This document shows, one piece after another, positions 1-10,660 of a stretch of DNA of 64,000 bases. The position numbers and the translations under genes were made by a program. Under the pieces are notes generated by a model. That model was not told the DNA's origin. It made no database searches and saw nothing but the letters and a program-made list of their open reading frames with translations. The stretch comes from Prorocentrum cordatum. Its lineage: Eukaryota > Sar > Dinophyceae > Prorocentrales > Prorocentraceae. Numbering within the stretch: position 1 is the first letter of the stretch; each line of letters starts with the position of its first letter. The stretch is taken from assembly GCA_963575745.1 (NCBI GenBank), contig CAUYUJ010019267.1:47501-111500 (forward strand), written 5' to 3'.

Positions 1-925
1 AAGCACTCACCAGCTACTGAAAAATGCCAGAAAATCTCGAGGACAACGGATCCTCGATGCCCTGGGGGTCCCCTGAACCAGCTCCTCATCCGTAGGCGTC
101 TTTCGACGGCCCTGGGGCCCAGAGGGGCCATGGGAGGCCAACAAAAACAACCTCAGCACCTCGATCCTCTGGTTATTGTCACTGGTCGTTATGCTGTTGC
201 ACACCTGATCCGCGCCAGCGACAACCGTAGATATTCTTCCTCCCTTGGTTGGCCCCGCCAAGGTCCAGAGCATCCACCGGCAGCCACCGACTGGTCTCGA
301 GGTGTCCTCGAGAGGTTCTCAACAACCTTTGAAGGCTTCGGATGTGTAAGCGCATCTGACCAGGACCTGAAGCCTCCAGAATTCCATCGAAGATACTCGG
401 GAACCTGCTGGAAACCTCCAAAACACAGCGGAGAACCGCACTAAACGGCAAGCCCCTGGCGCCCCTCACGCAGCGAACATCTCCGTACCCGCGCCCTCGC
501 GCTCTGCATTCCGTGGCGCGATCCCGCGGATACGCGGTCGCGCGAACGCGTTCCGCGTTGGGCGTCCGCGAAAAACGCCGCGTATCCGTGGGGACACGGC
601 CCAGGGGCACGGCCCGCGAGGCCGCGGATATGGTTAAGTGTTTCGGTCCCGGTGCTTCAGGGCACGATCAACCAGCATCATGCACAAGTAGCGACTGCCC
701 GCATCAAAAAGAACTCCGACCACATCACAAGGATCTCGGCGGGAAGAGGAGGGAGAAGAGGAGGAGGAGGAAAAAGGAGACCCAAACCCCCACATCATGT
801 TCCACAACGGAGATCCCGATCCATTCCCACGGACCGCCGTTTCATCCTGAGTGTGTTTTCGAACGGCACCGACGTCCGGCAAGGACCCAAGAAACAGAAA
901 ATAACGAACAACCCTCCGTCGTGAT
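1..925. other. Unassigned sequence with purine-rich stretch
   Basis: I see no recognisable gene. Bases 490-630 are rich in CG dinucleotides, and 735-790 is an AGG-rich purine stretch. The short open frames on both strands overlap one another and show no family motif. Confidence 0.5.
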
Positions 926-929
926 ATTT

Positions 930-1085
930 GTTTCATGACCCGCAGGGGTCTTGGGGGACGGAAGGAAGGGCCTGATCCACGCCAGCGTCATCCACAGGTG
1001 TTCCTCCTTGAAGGGCTGGCCCCTGTCGTCCCTCAGGCCCGTGATTCGCTTCTGGACCTGCTCGGGCGGCGCGGGCGCCCGGGGC
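930..1085 (-). other. Exon-like segment, unknown product
   Basis: The minus strand here encodes a peptide of ordinary composition, unlike its surroundings, including PEQVQKRITGLRDDRGQPFK and further on EEHLWMTLAWIRPFLPS. It adjoins a purine-rich repeat. Four similar gene-like islands lie beside trinucleotide arrays near 9.3, 28.2, 38.7 and 55.0 kb. It could be an exon, an old gene fragment or part of a repeat family. I do not recognise the product and cannot define splice sites. Confidence 0.22.
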
Positions 1086-1229
1086 GCCTCCGTCGCATTC
1101 ACTCCTTCTGGGGGTTGGCGGAATGGCGCAAGCCACTTGGGTAATCGAAGAGTATGAGTAGGAGGGGTCGCTTCCTGCCTTCTCCTGGCCGGAAGACAGG
1201 CTGACGCCATCGAATACTGCAGCCTCGGA

Positions 1230-1890
1230 TCAGGAAGAAGAGGAGGATGGCGAGGGTGAGATCAGGATGAGGAAGAGGAAGAGGAAGGAGGACAATGAGG
1301 AGCAGCAGCAGCAAGGACTGTTTCTCACCGGAGCAGAAGACGACCAGATGCCACCAAGCTCAGGGGGCAGCCTCAAAATATTTCGGGCCCGCGTCCCTCG
1401 TCGCGGCGGGAAGGCCGTCCGCCGAGGCCGGCCCTGGAGAGATAGGGCGGAGCCCTGCATGCGAGAGGACGAGCGGTCGTGGGAGAACGGGAAAAGAAGC
1501 CTGCCGGGAACTCTGGGGGGAGCCTCTGGAGCTCCCTCGGGGCCCTCCTGGGCTGTCCCACGGGCGTCCGGGGGGCCTGCTGGGCGGGTAGTCGGGAGAG
1601 GCCTGGGCCGCACCACTCCACTCTTCCTGCTTTCCGCTCCACTCTTCCCAACTCCCCCGGACTCCTCCGCACTCTTCCGACCTCCGCAGTCCTCCACACT
1701 TCTCCATCCTCCGCCGTCCCTCGGCCCCCCCCCCCCTCCCCAAGCCTCCTCACCCTTCCCCCGCCATGACCCTCCCCAGTCCCCCCACCCCACTCCACCT
1801 CTCCACTCATCCACGCTCCACGCCGCTGCACTCCACCCCATTCCACTCCCCCCACCTCTCACCCACTTCTCCCCACTCCTGCCCGCCCCC
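1230..1890. repeat. Low-complexity purine and CTCC-rich tracts
   Basis: Bases 1230-1315 are GGA/AGG-rich. Bases 1610-1885 are a degenerate run of CACTCC and CTCTTCC words on the plus strand, with a C homopolymer near 1727-1736. Open frames across it are by-products of the skewed composition. Confidence 0.7.
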
Positions 1891-1893
1891 CTA

Positions 1894-2583
1894 GGGCACG
1901 GGGGAGGCAATTCTGTCCTCCCTGGCCGATCGCCCTGCGATGTGTTTGTACCTTTTTAGCTTTGCTTCTTGGCGTGAATTGGGCTCGCGTGACAGGTTCG
2001 GCCTGGGGTTTTGCGGCGTCCTGCTCGGCGGTGCTGGTTACGCTGCCAGCCCTGGAACTCGGGCCTTGGAGTTCCGTCGCGCAGGCGCCGCTGGCCGTCC
2101 TGTTTAACTGCCCAGTGCTGCCCTCGCCCCCATTGTAGCACGGCCGTGGGGTGATGTCTCCCCTGCGGTTACCGCTGCTCAGGGGGCCGCCCCTCAGTGT
2201 CAAGAGAGCGCGTCAGGGCACGGGGGAGACAACCGCCCTCCCCGACCGTTCGCCCTCTGAGGTGCTTGTTAATTTAGCCTCTATGGTTCTCGGCGTGAGC
2301 TGGGTTCACGCGGCAGGTTCGACCTGGGGTTTTGCGACGTCCTGCTCGGCGGTGCTGGCTGCGCAGCCAGCCCTGGAACTCGGGCTTAGGAGTTTCGTCT
2401 TGCAGGCACCGCTGGCCGTCCTTTTCACTGCCCAGTGCCGTCCTCGTCCCCCTGTCGCACGGCCGTGGGGCGATGTCTCCCCTGCGGTGACAGCTGCTCA
2501 GGGGGCCGCCAGCTTTTCTGTCCAGAAACGCGTGTCAGGGTACGGGGGAGGCAACTTGCCCTCCCCGACCGCACGCCCTGCTG
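1894..2583. repeat. 322-bp tandem repeat, about 2.1 copies
   Basis: Copies start at 1894, 2216 and 2538, each with GGGYACGGGGGAGRCAA, so the spacing is 322 bp twice. The third copy is lost after about 2583. The units share phrases such as CGTCCTGCTCGGCGGTGCTG and GGCCGTGGGGYGATGTCTCC and differ by scattered substitutions. 322 is not a multiple of three, which argues against coding. Confidence 0.85.
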
Positions 2584-4070
2584 CGGCTTTCAGGACTCTC
2601 TGGGCAGCGTCGTGCACAGTCGATGCTACCCAGTCGCCCTCGCCTTAGGCGTGTGGCGGAAGGTCCTCTTCGAGGGAAGGAGCTGCTGTGTTGTCTGGCT
2701 TGGGCTCCTGTCCAGGTGTAGCTCGTACCCCCTGGTTCGAGCGTGCCTGTGAGGGGCCACCCAGCGTCGGGTCTCTGGGCCAAGTCTCGCGATCGCGCCT
2801 CGGCACACCCGTCACTCTCGTGCGCGCTGCTGCAGAGAGTGTTCAGCTTCTCTGCTCGGCCGCTCCCTGTTTCTACTGTTGCTCTGTCTCTGGCCTTGCA
2901 GGCCTGACAGTGATTCAAGGCTTTCAACAGTGGCTATGTCTTGCGCAGCTGACGGAGGCCCTGTTGTCGGCGTCTGAGCCGAGGGTCGGATCCGCGAGGG
3001 GAGGGGCCCATAGCGGGCGCTCCGAAGGGAACTCGCGAAGCCCCCTCCCCGAGGCGGCGCGGCGCTCCCCGAGGCAAGGTCGCCCCTTTTCCTGCACCTG
3101 CTGCTCGGTGCAGGTAGCTTACAGCATGGCCCACAGGTGCTGTAAGGAGTCGCCTCTTTGTTGGCTTATGTGGTGAAGCCGCTGATGGCAAACAAAAACT
3201 GCTCCCCCATCTCCCCCGCACTCCCCCACATCCCAATCACCTCTCTCGCCACCCCCGCACTCCTCCCATTCCTCCGCCGCCCGGGGGGGGGGGGGGGCGA
3301 TTGGGCGCCCTCATGAACCGCCTCGACGGCTGTCCGATCGCTCTGGGGGTCGATCGGCGGCCCCCTGTACAGTGTAGACCGAGCATTCGTGGGAAGTCTC
3401 TGGGCGTCCTGTTCGAGGCCTCCTGGGGCTTCCCGTGGAGCCTCCGGGGCCGCTCGGGGGATTCCTGGGAGCCCGATGGCTGTGTCGGTGGCCCCTTGGA
3501 AGCCGAGGGTGCGAAATGTCAGCCGGAGGTCCCCATCTGGGGCCTCTTCGGGGCTCTCTGGGCGCCCGTTTCGGACGTCTTGCGCGGCGCCTCTCGGACC
3601 GTCTTGGAGCCCTCCTGGGGCGTCTTGGCGCGATCTGGCCAAAACGTGCGGAAAGAAAATCAACCTCATTTCCCTGAGCCCTACCGCGGTCATCACGGAA
3701 CCCTCTCGAGCCGTCGGGGGGGCACCCTGGGAGCATTCATGGGCCCCGCGCCCCGGGGGCTGAATTGGGTTCCCAGGGGGATGGCCCCATGCGCCCAACG
3801 TTGGGGGGCAGGCGCGCCTTGTGGCCCCTCCGTCACATCCAAGCCACTCAAGCACCTGAGTGACCTTTGGAAGGTAAATGAACTTGATGGTTCCAGACTC
3901 CTCGATCACGGCCGGAACCGCGATGGGGGAGCCGCCGATGGTGCACTGGGAAACTGCGGCTGTGGAACCCAGGGAAGCCAACGATGGCACGCGCGGCAGC
4001 TCGCAGCCTCATGCGAGCCGCCCGCAGGCGGCTCGCCCGCCGTGGCGGCAGGAGCCACTGCGCGGGCAGT
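2584..4070. other. GC-rich unassigned sequence
   Basis: No gene is recognisable. A G homopolymer lies near 3286-3297. Bases 3380-3660 are a degenerate GGGCC/TCTTGG minisatellite of the same style as the GGCCCCAAGAGG-type tracts at 27.5 and 39.7 kb. Confidence 0.45.
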
Positions 4071-4071
4071 G

Positions 4072-5650
4072 CGTGTAGGTGATGGGGCCCGCCCGACATG
4101 CGCGTTCTGGCTGTGCTGGGGCATGGGTTTCTCTTTCGGTGGAGAACCAGCAGCAGAAGGGCCCCTGCAACGAGACCCGGAGGCAAAGAGCTCCCCGGAC
4201 TTTCGGCGACAGCTGGGCGTCTCATGCACACTACGGTACCAGTCCTCCACACACTAGCGTTCCGATGGGGCCCACTGGATTCGACATCGTTAAATATCTT
4301 TGCGGCGACGAACGCAAAAGCCTGCGACGGCCCCAGACTCGGGGATCCAGCGGAGGTGAAAAGACGAGGAGGAGGAACAGAACGAGCGAGGCGAGGAAGC
4401 CACCAAGGAGCACAGATACAGGCGATGCGTGGGCACCCCCAGTGGCCCGAACGACCAGCGAACTGTCAAAGCCACCCACACTCACACAACCAGCGGGTAG
4501 AAACCTACCGCGTGTTCATTCCACAGGCCGCGCAACTTCTCAAATGATAGGGACCTGATTCCCACTCCTGTCACGCAAATGGGAGAAAGCCAGCAGAGGA
4601 GGAGAGGAGCGAAGAGGAAACGAAAGTGGCAGAGAACTGCGCTAAGTTGTTCATGGATCCTGAAGCTAAGGAAATTTAAAAAAGCGTTCCCGTTTAAATC
4701 CAATGGACTGCGCAAGGAGAGCCGATCACCCTTCAGGAGCAGGGAAGGCGATTCCGCACGGGGGGGCCAAACCCACATGCAAGCCTGGGCCAGACCGCAG
4801 CGCCGCCCTAAAAATGGAAGCGTCGCCACATCAAGAATCACAGTATGGATGGGAAATGATAAAGAGAGAGGAGGAAGGATAAGTGTACGCCGACTTATAA
4901 AGAATGGGCCGCACTCAAAATCCACGCACAGAATGCAGCTCGCTGTCGTCGTGAATCTCATCGTGGAACTGGCCGGGGACGTCGCCATGCTGCTGCTGGC
5001 CCGCGCAACACGGCTCAACCCCGTTGTAGCCGAAGTCCCGCTACTAGAACTCACGCTGCTCGACCAGACCACGCTCGCACTGCCGCTCGCACTCTTCGTG
5101 AAGCTCACCGAAGAACTGGCCGTGGACAACGCCGTGCGACTACTGCCACGCGTAGCGCTGCTCAACCACGTTGCAATCGCATCCGTGCAACAGAAATCGC
5201 GCTGCTCGCCCAGACCATGTTCACACTGCTGCTGGCTGTTCTCACGAAATTCATCTAAGACTGGCCGTGGACGTCGCAATGACAACGCTGGCCTGCGCAG
5301 CGCTGCTCGACACGTTGCAATCGAACCAATGTTACTAGAAGCGGCGCTGCTGGACCCGACCGCGCTCAAACTGCTGCGTCGGCGCAAATGTCGGAGCTGG
5401 TGTCGGAGCTGGCGCATGCGCCGGCGTTGGTGCTGACGTCGGCGTTGGATTTTGCGTCGGCGTCGGCGTTGGAGTCGGAGCCCGCCTCAGTAGGTGCTAA
5501 CCTTCGCACTGGCGTCAGTGGTCAGTGCTGGCGTCGGCGCTGACGTGAGCGCTGGCGTTGGTGCTGGCGCAGGCGCAGGCATTGATGCTGGCGACGCTGT
5601 GGGCGTCGCCGCTGGCGCAGGCGCTGGCGCTTGAGCTGGCGCTTGAGCTG
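4072..5650. repeat. Diverged segmental duplication, copy 1
   Basis: This segment aligns collinearly with 7275-9030. Shared landmarks include GATGGGGCCCGCCCGACA, CTTTCGGCGACAGCTGGGCG, GCCCCAGACTCGGGG and AGAAAGCCAGCAGAGGAGG. It lacks a roughly 150-bp stretch present in copy 2 at about 7716-7866. Open frames inside both copies are broken and encode biased, hydrophobic peptides, so I treat the unit as non-coding repeat. Confidence 0.82.
4950..5400. repeat. About 148-bp tandem sub-repeat inside copy 1
   Basis: Three degenerate units are marked by ACTGGCCGKGGACRWCGC near 4966, 5115 and 5261, spaced 146-149 bp. Each also carries a CGCTGCTCGAC/CAAC-type segment. The reading frame changes between units. 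Confidence 0.65.
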
Positions 5651-5965
5651 GCGTCGCGCTGGCATCGGCGCCAGCGCAGGCGCCGGCGTTGGTGCCAGCG
5701 CGGGCGCAGGCGTTGGTGCTGACATCGGCGCCGGCGCGGCGCTGACGCAGGCGCTGGCGCGCCAGCGTCGATGCCAGCGCCAGTGCCGGCGCCGGCACTC
5801 GCGCGTGCGCCGACGTTGGAGCTGGCGTCGGGGCCGGCGTCGGGGCCGGCGTCGGCGCTGGAATAGGCGCTGGCGCAGGCGCAGGCGCAGGCGCAAGCGC
5901 TGGCGTCGGCGCCGGCGTCGGCGTTGGCCTCGGCGATGGCGTGAGCGGCGGCTGGCGTTGGTGCT
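5400..5965. repeat. GGCGYT/GCTGGC hexamer-like array
   Basis: The stretch is built from GGCGCTGGCGTTGGTGCT-style words in six-base steps. Minus-strand frames read as Ala/Pro/Ser repeats and plus-strand frames as Arg/Trp-rich repeats, as expected for low-complexity DNA. Confidence 0.75.
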
Positions 5966-7095
5966 AGCGTCGTGGACCTTCTGTTGCGTCGTCGCCCATC
6001 GAAGCGTTGCCCAGCTGGCCAGTCTAGGCCCTTACAACATGCAGCTGCGTCACGGCTTGTTCGAAAACAAAGACTCTGGCGGATAACCCAGGGATGGTTA
6101 CGACGCGGGAGCCGTTGAAGCGTTGATTGAGAGTTTCTCGACTTGGCAAAGCACGCCGTAACAAAACCGCTGGACATCACGGGTCTCGGAGAGCAAGACA
6201 GCTGCTTCGGATGCAACGATCTCTCGACGGTCTCGTTTGCGTCCGCGGATGGCACCAGGAGCTGCGCCTATGTGGCCAACGCGAACGCATGTACCTCGTC
6301 GCGAAGAAATCGAGCTCGGAGTCGTCGTACTCTCTGACCGCGAGAAGAATCGCCTCAACGCTCGGGCGGTCGGACTTGGAGGAGGCAGCGTCGCCGAGAT
6401 CCTGGCCGCGCAGAACTTTGGACTCGTCGCCTCGATCTATACCGCCTGGGCAACGACCTGGCGGTCGAGTAGCACAGCTTCGTCGATCTCCTGGAACCCA
6501 TTGACAAGATCCGATCACAGCACGGCCGCATCGGAAAGAAAGCGGCGGCGATGGGTGTTTACACGGCGAAGACATGTCGCGCAACAAATATTTCAAACGG
6601 GCCTCGCAGCTCGGCGAAGTGGCGTCGTGGCACAACTGGCAAGGGCGTTAGGGCGCCCGTCGCGCGGCCTCTCTGGGAGGGGCTGCGGCAATGATCGCCC
6701 CGCACGGCCATGTCACAACGACGAATGTCGGAATTCACGGCAGGAAAATCGGCGCTGGCGGGACGACGTCGAGAGAAGGAGGCACCGCGAGCATGGGCCA
6801 GGCCACGCTCGGAAACCATGCGTCGAGACCCAGTTGCACGAACCCGCTCAACCACGCGAAGCAAGCAACCCACACGCTCGCGGGCGGACACGTTTGCGCG
6901 CTCACACACGGAAACCACGAAGACCGACCGCACCACTAAGACCGAACGTAGCCGGGCCTGGGGACAGGGAGGCCCGCAGGTGCACTGCCAGCCAAAGGCA
7001 GGACGCTTGCAGGAGCTACCCCCCGCAAGCTTTGAGCGGCGAGGTCGAGGACTCCTCGGATATGGGCGATGGTGGAATAGCTGCGCGTTCTGACC
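5966..7095. other. Unassigned sequence between duplicated blocks
   Basis: The base composition is milder than that of the flanking arrays. A plus-strand frame open from about 6237 to 7490 runs on into the minisatellite and copy 2, so I do not accept it as a gene. A short frame at 6143-6337 reads like ordinary protein but matches no family I know. Confidence 0.4.
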
Positions 7096-7258
7096 GGTGG
7101 ACGGGTGGACCGGTGAACCAGTGGACAGGTGGACCGGTGGACCAGACCAGTGGACCGGTGGACGGGTGGACCAGTGGACAAGTGGGCCGGTGGACTGGCG
7201 GACCCGCGGACCGAAGGACTGGTGGACCAATGGACTGGTGGACTGGTGGACCGGCGCA
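7096..7258. repeat. GGTGGACC minisatellite
   Basis: The tract is built of GGTGGACCGGTGGAC and variants (GTGAACCAG, GTGGACAAG) in 8-10 base steps. It lies immediately before duplicated copy 2. The repeated Trp-Thr-Gly translations are a by-product. Confidence 0.85.
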
Positions 7259-7274
7259 TGTTTCTCACCATTAC

Positions 7275-9030
7275 TGGTGTAGCACGGGCCGGCGATGGGG
7301 CCCGCCCGACACGCGTGCTCTGGTCGCGCCGGGGTTTGGGTTTTCTCGGTGGAGACAGCACCTGAAACGAGACCCAGGGGCGAAGGGTTCCCCAGACTTT
7401 CGGCGACAGCTGGGCGTCTTATGCACGCCACGGCACCAGTCCTCTACACACTGGCGCTCCGATAGAGCCTGCTGGATTCGACGTCGTTAAAATATTTCGG
7501 CTGTGACAAATGCAAAAGCCTGCAGTGGCCCCAGACTCGGGGCTCAAGCGGAGGCGAAACAGGCAAAAAGACGAGGAGTAGGAACAGAACAAGCGAGGCG
7601 AGGAAGCCGCCAGGGGGCACTGGTACAGGCGACGCGCGGGCACCCCCAGCGGCCCGAACAGCCAGCGAGCTGTCAAAGCCACACACACACACTCACGCAC
7701 AACCAGCGGGCCGACACCTGCAGTCGGGGCGTTGACCTAAGGAACCCTGAATAAGTTAAACTTCGATTGCATATCGAAAACCTAAGGAAAACCTAAGGCA
7801 AGCTGTGAAACACTTAAGGAACGCGGAGCCCCTCCCCAACCAGAAGGGTTCCTTCTCCAGGGCCCCGACTGTACCGCACGTTCATTCCACGGGCCGCGCC
7901 ACATATTACACAGATGCGATTCCCATTCCCGTCGCGCAAATAAGAGAAAGCCAGCAGAGGAGGAGAGGAGCGAAGGGGAAACGAGAGTGGCAGAGAACTG
8001 CGCTCGGTTGTTCATGGAACCTGAAGCTAAGGAAATTCAGAAGTGCGCTACGGTCTAAACTAGAGGCCGCGCGAGGAGAGCCGACCGCCCTTCGAGAACA
8101 GGGAGGGCGACCTCGCCCAGGGGGGGGGCCAACCCCCACATGCAAGCCAGGGCCAGACCGCAGCGCCGCCCTAAAAATGGAAGCGTCGCCACATCAAGAA
8201 TCACATTCTGAGGAGAAGTGGGAAATCAGAGAGAAAGACAGAGAGAGGAGAGAGAAAGAGGAGGAATGAAAAGTGCATGCAAACCAATGAATACATGTGG
8301 CCACTCAGAACCCGCGCAGAAAATGCCGCTCGCTGTCGTCGTGAATCTCACCGTGGAACTGGCCAGGGACGTCGCCGTGCCACTGCTGGCCCGCGCAATA
8401 CGGCCCAACCCCGTCGCAGTCGAAGTCTCGCTACTAGAACTCACGCTGCTCGACCAAACCACGCTCGCACTGCCGCTCGCAATCTTCGTGAAACTCACCA
8501 AGGAACTGGCTGTGGACATCGCCGTGCCACTACTGCCACGCGTAGCGCTGCTCAACAACGTTGCATTCGCATCTGCGCAACAGAAATCGCGCTGCTCGCC
8601 CAGACCATGTTCACACTGCTGCTGGCTGCTGCCACGAAGTTCATCTAAGACTGGCCGTGGACGACGCAGTGATAATGCTTGCCTGCGCAGCGCTGCTCGA
8701 CACGTTGCAATCGAACCAACGTTACTAGAAGCGGCGCTGCTAGACCCGACCGCGCTCAAGCTGCTGCGTCGGTGCAAATGTCGGAGCTGGTGTCGGAGCT
8801 GGCGCATGCGCTGGCGTTGGTGCTGACGTCGGCGTTGCCTTTGCATCGACGTCGGCGTTGGAGTCGGAGCCCGCGTCAGTAGGTGCTAACCTTCGCACTG
8901 GCGTCAATGCTGGCGTCGGCGCTGACGCGGGCGCTGGCGTTGGTGCTGGCGCAGGCGCAGGCATTGATGCTGGCGTCGCTGTGGGCGTCTTCGCTGGCGC
9001 AGGCGCTGGCGCTTGAGCTGCGGCGCCGAC
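7275..9030. repeat. Diverged segmental duplication, copy 2
   Basis: This is the partner of 4072-5650 in the same orientation. It carries about 150 extra bases near 7716-7866 that are AT-richer than their surroundings and contain repeated CCTAAGG. The 148-bp sub-repeats recur at about 8345-8760 and the GGCGYT array at 8760-9030. The copies differ by many substitutions and small indels, so the duplication is not recent. Confidence 0.82.
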
Positions 9031-9057
9031 GTTGGAGCTGGCGTCGGGGCTCTGCGT

Positions 9058-9240
9058 CCGCCTCTTCCTCCTCCTCCCCCTCCTCCTACTCCTCCTCCTA
9101 CTCCTCCTCCTCCTCCTCCTTCTCCCTCCTCCTCCTCCTCCTCCTCCTCCTCCTCCTCCTCCTCGTCCTCCTCCTCCTCGTCCTCCTCCTCCTCCTCCAC
9201 TTCCTCCTCTCCTTCCCTCCCTCCCTCCCCCCCCCCTTCC
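9058..9240. repeat. TCC microsatellite
   Basis: A nearly pure TCC/CCT tract on the plus strand with a few CGTCC steps, ending in a C-run near 9228-9237. Confidence 0.95.
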
Positions 9241-9242
9241 CA

Positions 9243-9352
9243 GAATAGGGCGGGCGGGCCGCGCTTGGGCCTTTGGGAGGTCTCGTTCATGATTCGTTTT
9301 CGCGAGCTTCCGGATGAGGGCGACGGCCTTCTTCTGACAGGACCTCAGAACA
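9243..9352 (-). other. Exon-like segment next to TCC array
   Basis: The minus strand reads VLRSCQKKAVALIRKLAKTN followed by HERDLPKAQARPARPIL. This ordinary peptide stops making sense once the TCC array begins. The family is unknown; the reasoning is as for the 930-1085 segment. Confidence 0.25.
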
Positions 9353-9794
9353 TCAGGGGAAGGCGAGGGAAGAGGAGAAAGAGAGGGAGGAGGGAGAGGG
9401 AAGCAGGAGGGAAGAGGGAGGAGGTGGAAGAGGGAGGAGGTGGAATAGGAAGAGGGAGAGGAAGGGGATGAGGAGGAAGGGGGAGGCGGCAAGGAGGAGG
9501 AGGAAGGGGGGGAACTTGTTGGACTCCATGCCCAGCGTTTCCATAGCCTGCCAAACCGAAGCAGGGGGGCAGGGCTACTACTGCGAAGGGGGAAAACGCC
9601 AGCTGAAGGACCCGAGCCGAGTTCGGGCGGAGAGATGGATGGAGGGGCCCTGGGAGAAAAGTCAAGCCCGCACCCGAAGCACGAACTTCCAGACGGGCAG
9701 GCCCCATCAGCCTTCGGCCCGAGTCGCCAGCCTCTGGGGGGCTGCGCGCGCCAGCCACGGGAAGAATGCAAGGACCGACCACAACGAGGATTGA
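9353..9794. other. Purine-rich tract and unassigned sequence
   Basis: Bases 9353-9510 are GGA/GAA-rich on the plus strand. I see nothing recognisable in 9511-9794. Confidence 0.45.
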
Positions 9795-10660
9795 AACGCG
9801 CTGGTGTTTAGAACGAAAAACAAAAGGAACCCGACCGTTGGACAACGAACGCTCAAAACGAAACCGGTGCAGACGAAATCGAAAAACGAAACGAGGCCAT
9901 CGCTCGTAGGGAAAACAAAACGAAAAACGAAACGCACTTCGCAGACCGCGTTCGAATCAAAACGAAAAACGAAACGAAAACATAGGACGGCGGCTGGGGC
10001 CAGGGCGAGGTTCTGACTGGGGCTTGAACCAGACAAAACGACTAAACAAAAAAGACGAAACAACAAAACCAAAACCAACCAAAGCTGCAGCGAGGGCTGC
10101 AGGGCCCGGGCTAGGGCGATGGGCGAGGCCCAATTTGAGGCGATTGTGAAAACAAACGAAAAACGAAACGAAAAACAAACTCGGGCTGCGGCGACGGCTA
10201 GGGCCTGGGGGTCCAACAAATGTCGCGGCTCTGGATTGGGCTTAAGCAAGTCACAACGAAAACGAACTCGGCCTGCGGCTACGGCGGAGGACTGGGCTAA
10301 GGCGGGGGGGGGAAGGTGCGGGTTGGGGCATGCGCTGAACAAAACGAAAAACAAAACGAAAAACAAGAGAAGGCATGTGACGACGGCTGGGGCCAGGGCG
10401 AGGTTAGGGCTGGGGCTTGAACCAGACGAAAGGGCAAAACAAAACAAACGAAGAGCGAAAGGAAAAACGAACCAGGGCTGCAGCGAGGGCTACAAGGCCG
10501 AGGCTAGGGCGAAAGGGGAGGTCCCGTTTGAGGCGCGCGAAAACAAAGGAAGCATACAACGAAAAACAAACTCGGGCTGCGGCGACGGCCAGAGCCTGGG
10601 GTCCCAGCGAATGTCGAAATTCTGGGTTGGGCTTGAATTCAAGCCGAAAACCGTGTGAAA
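9795..10660. repeat. A-rich repeat with about 393-bp tandem duplication
   Basis: Interspersed AAAACGAAAAACGAAACG words alternate with GC-rich words. Two collinear copies are visible: GGCTGGGGCCAGGGCGAGGT near 9990 and 10384, and ACTCGGGCTGCGGCGACGG near 10175 and 10570. The period is about 392-395 bp. Confidence 0.75.

Noticed and set aside
4579-5436. Hydrophobic repeat protein also seen at 8218-8826
   Set aside because: The two copies share the frame only because they are a DNA duplication. The 148-bp sub-repeats change frame and the ends run into the six-base array.
6237-7490. 417-residue plus-strand protein
   Set aside because: The frame crosses unique DNA, a GGTGGACC minisatellite and the start of duplicated copy 2, so it is not a conserved unit.
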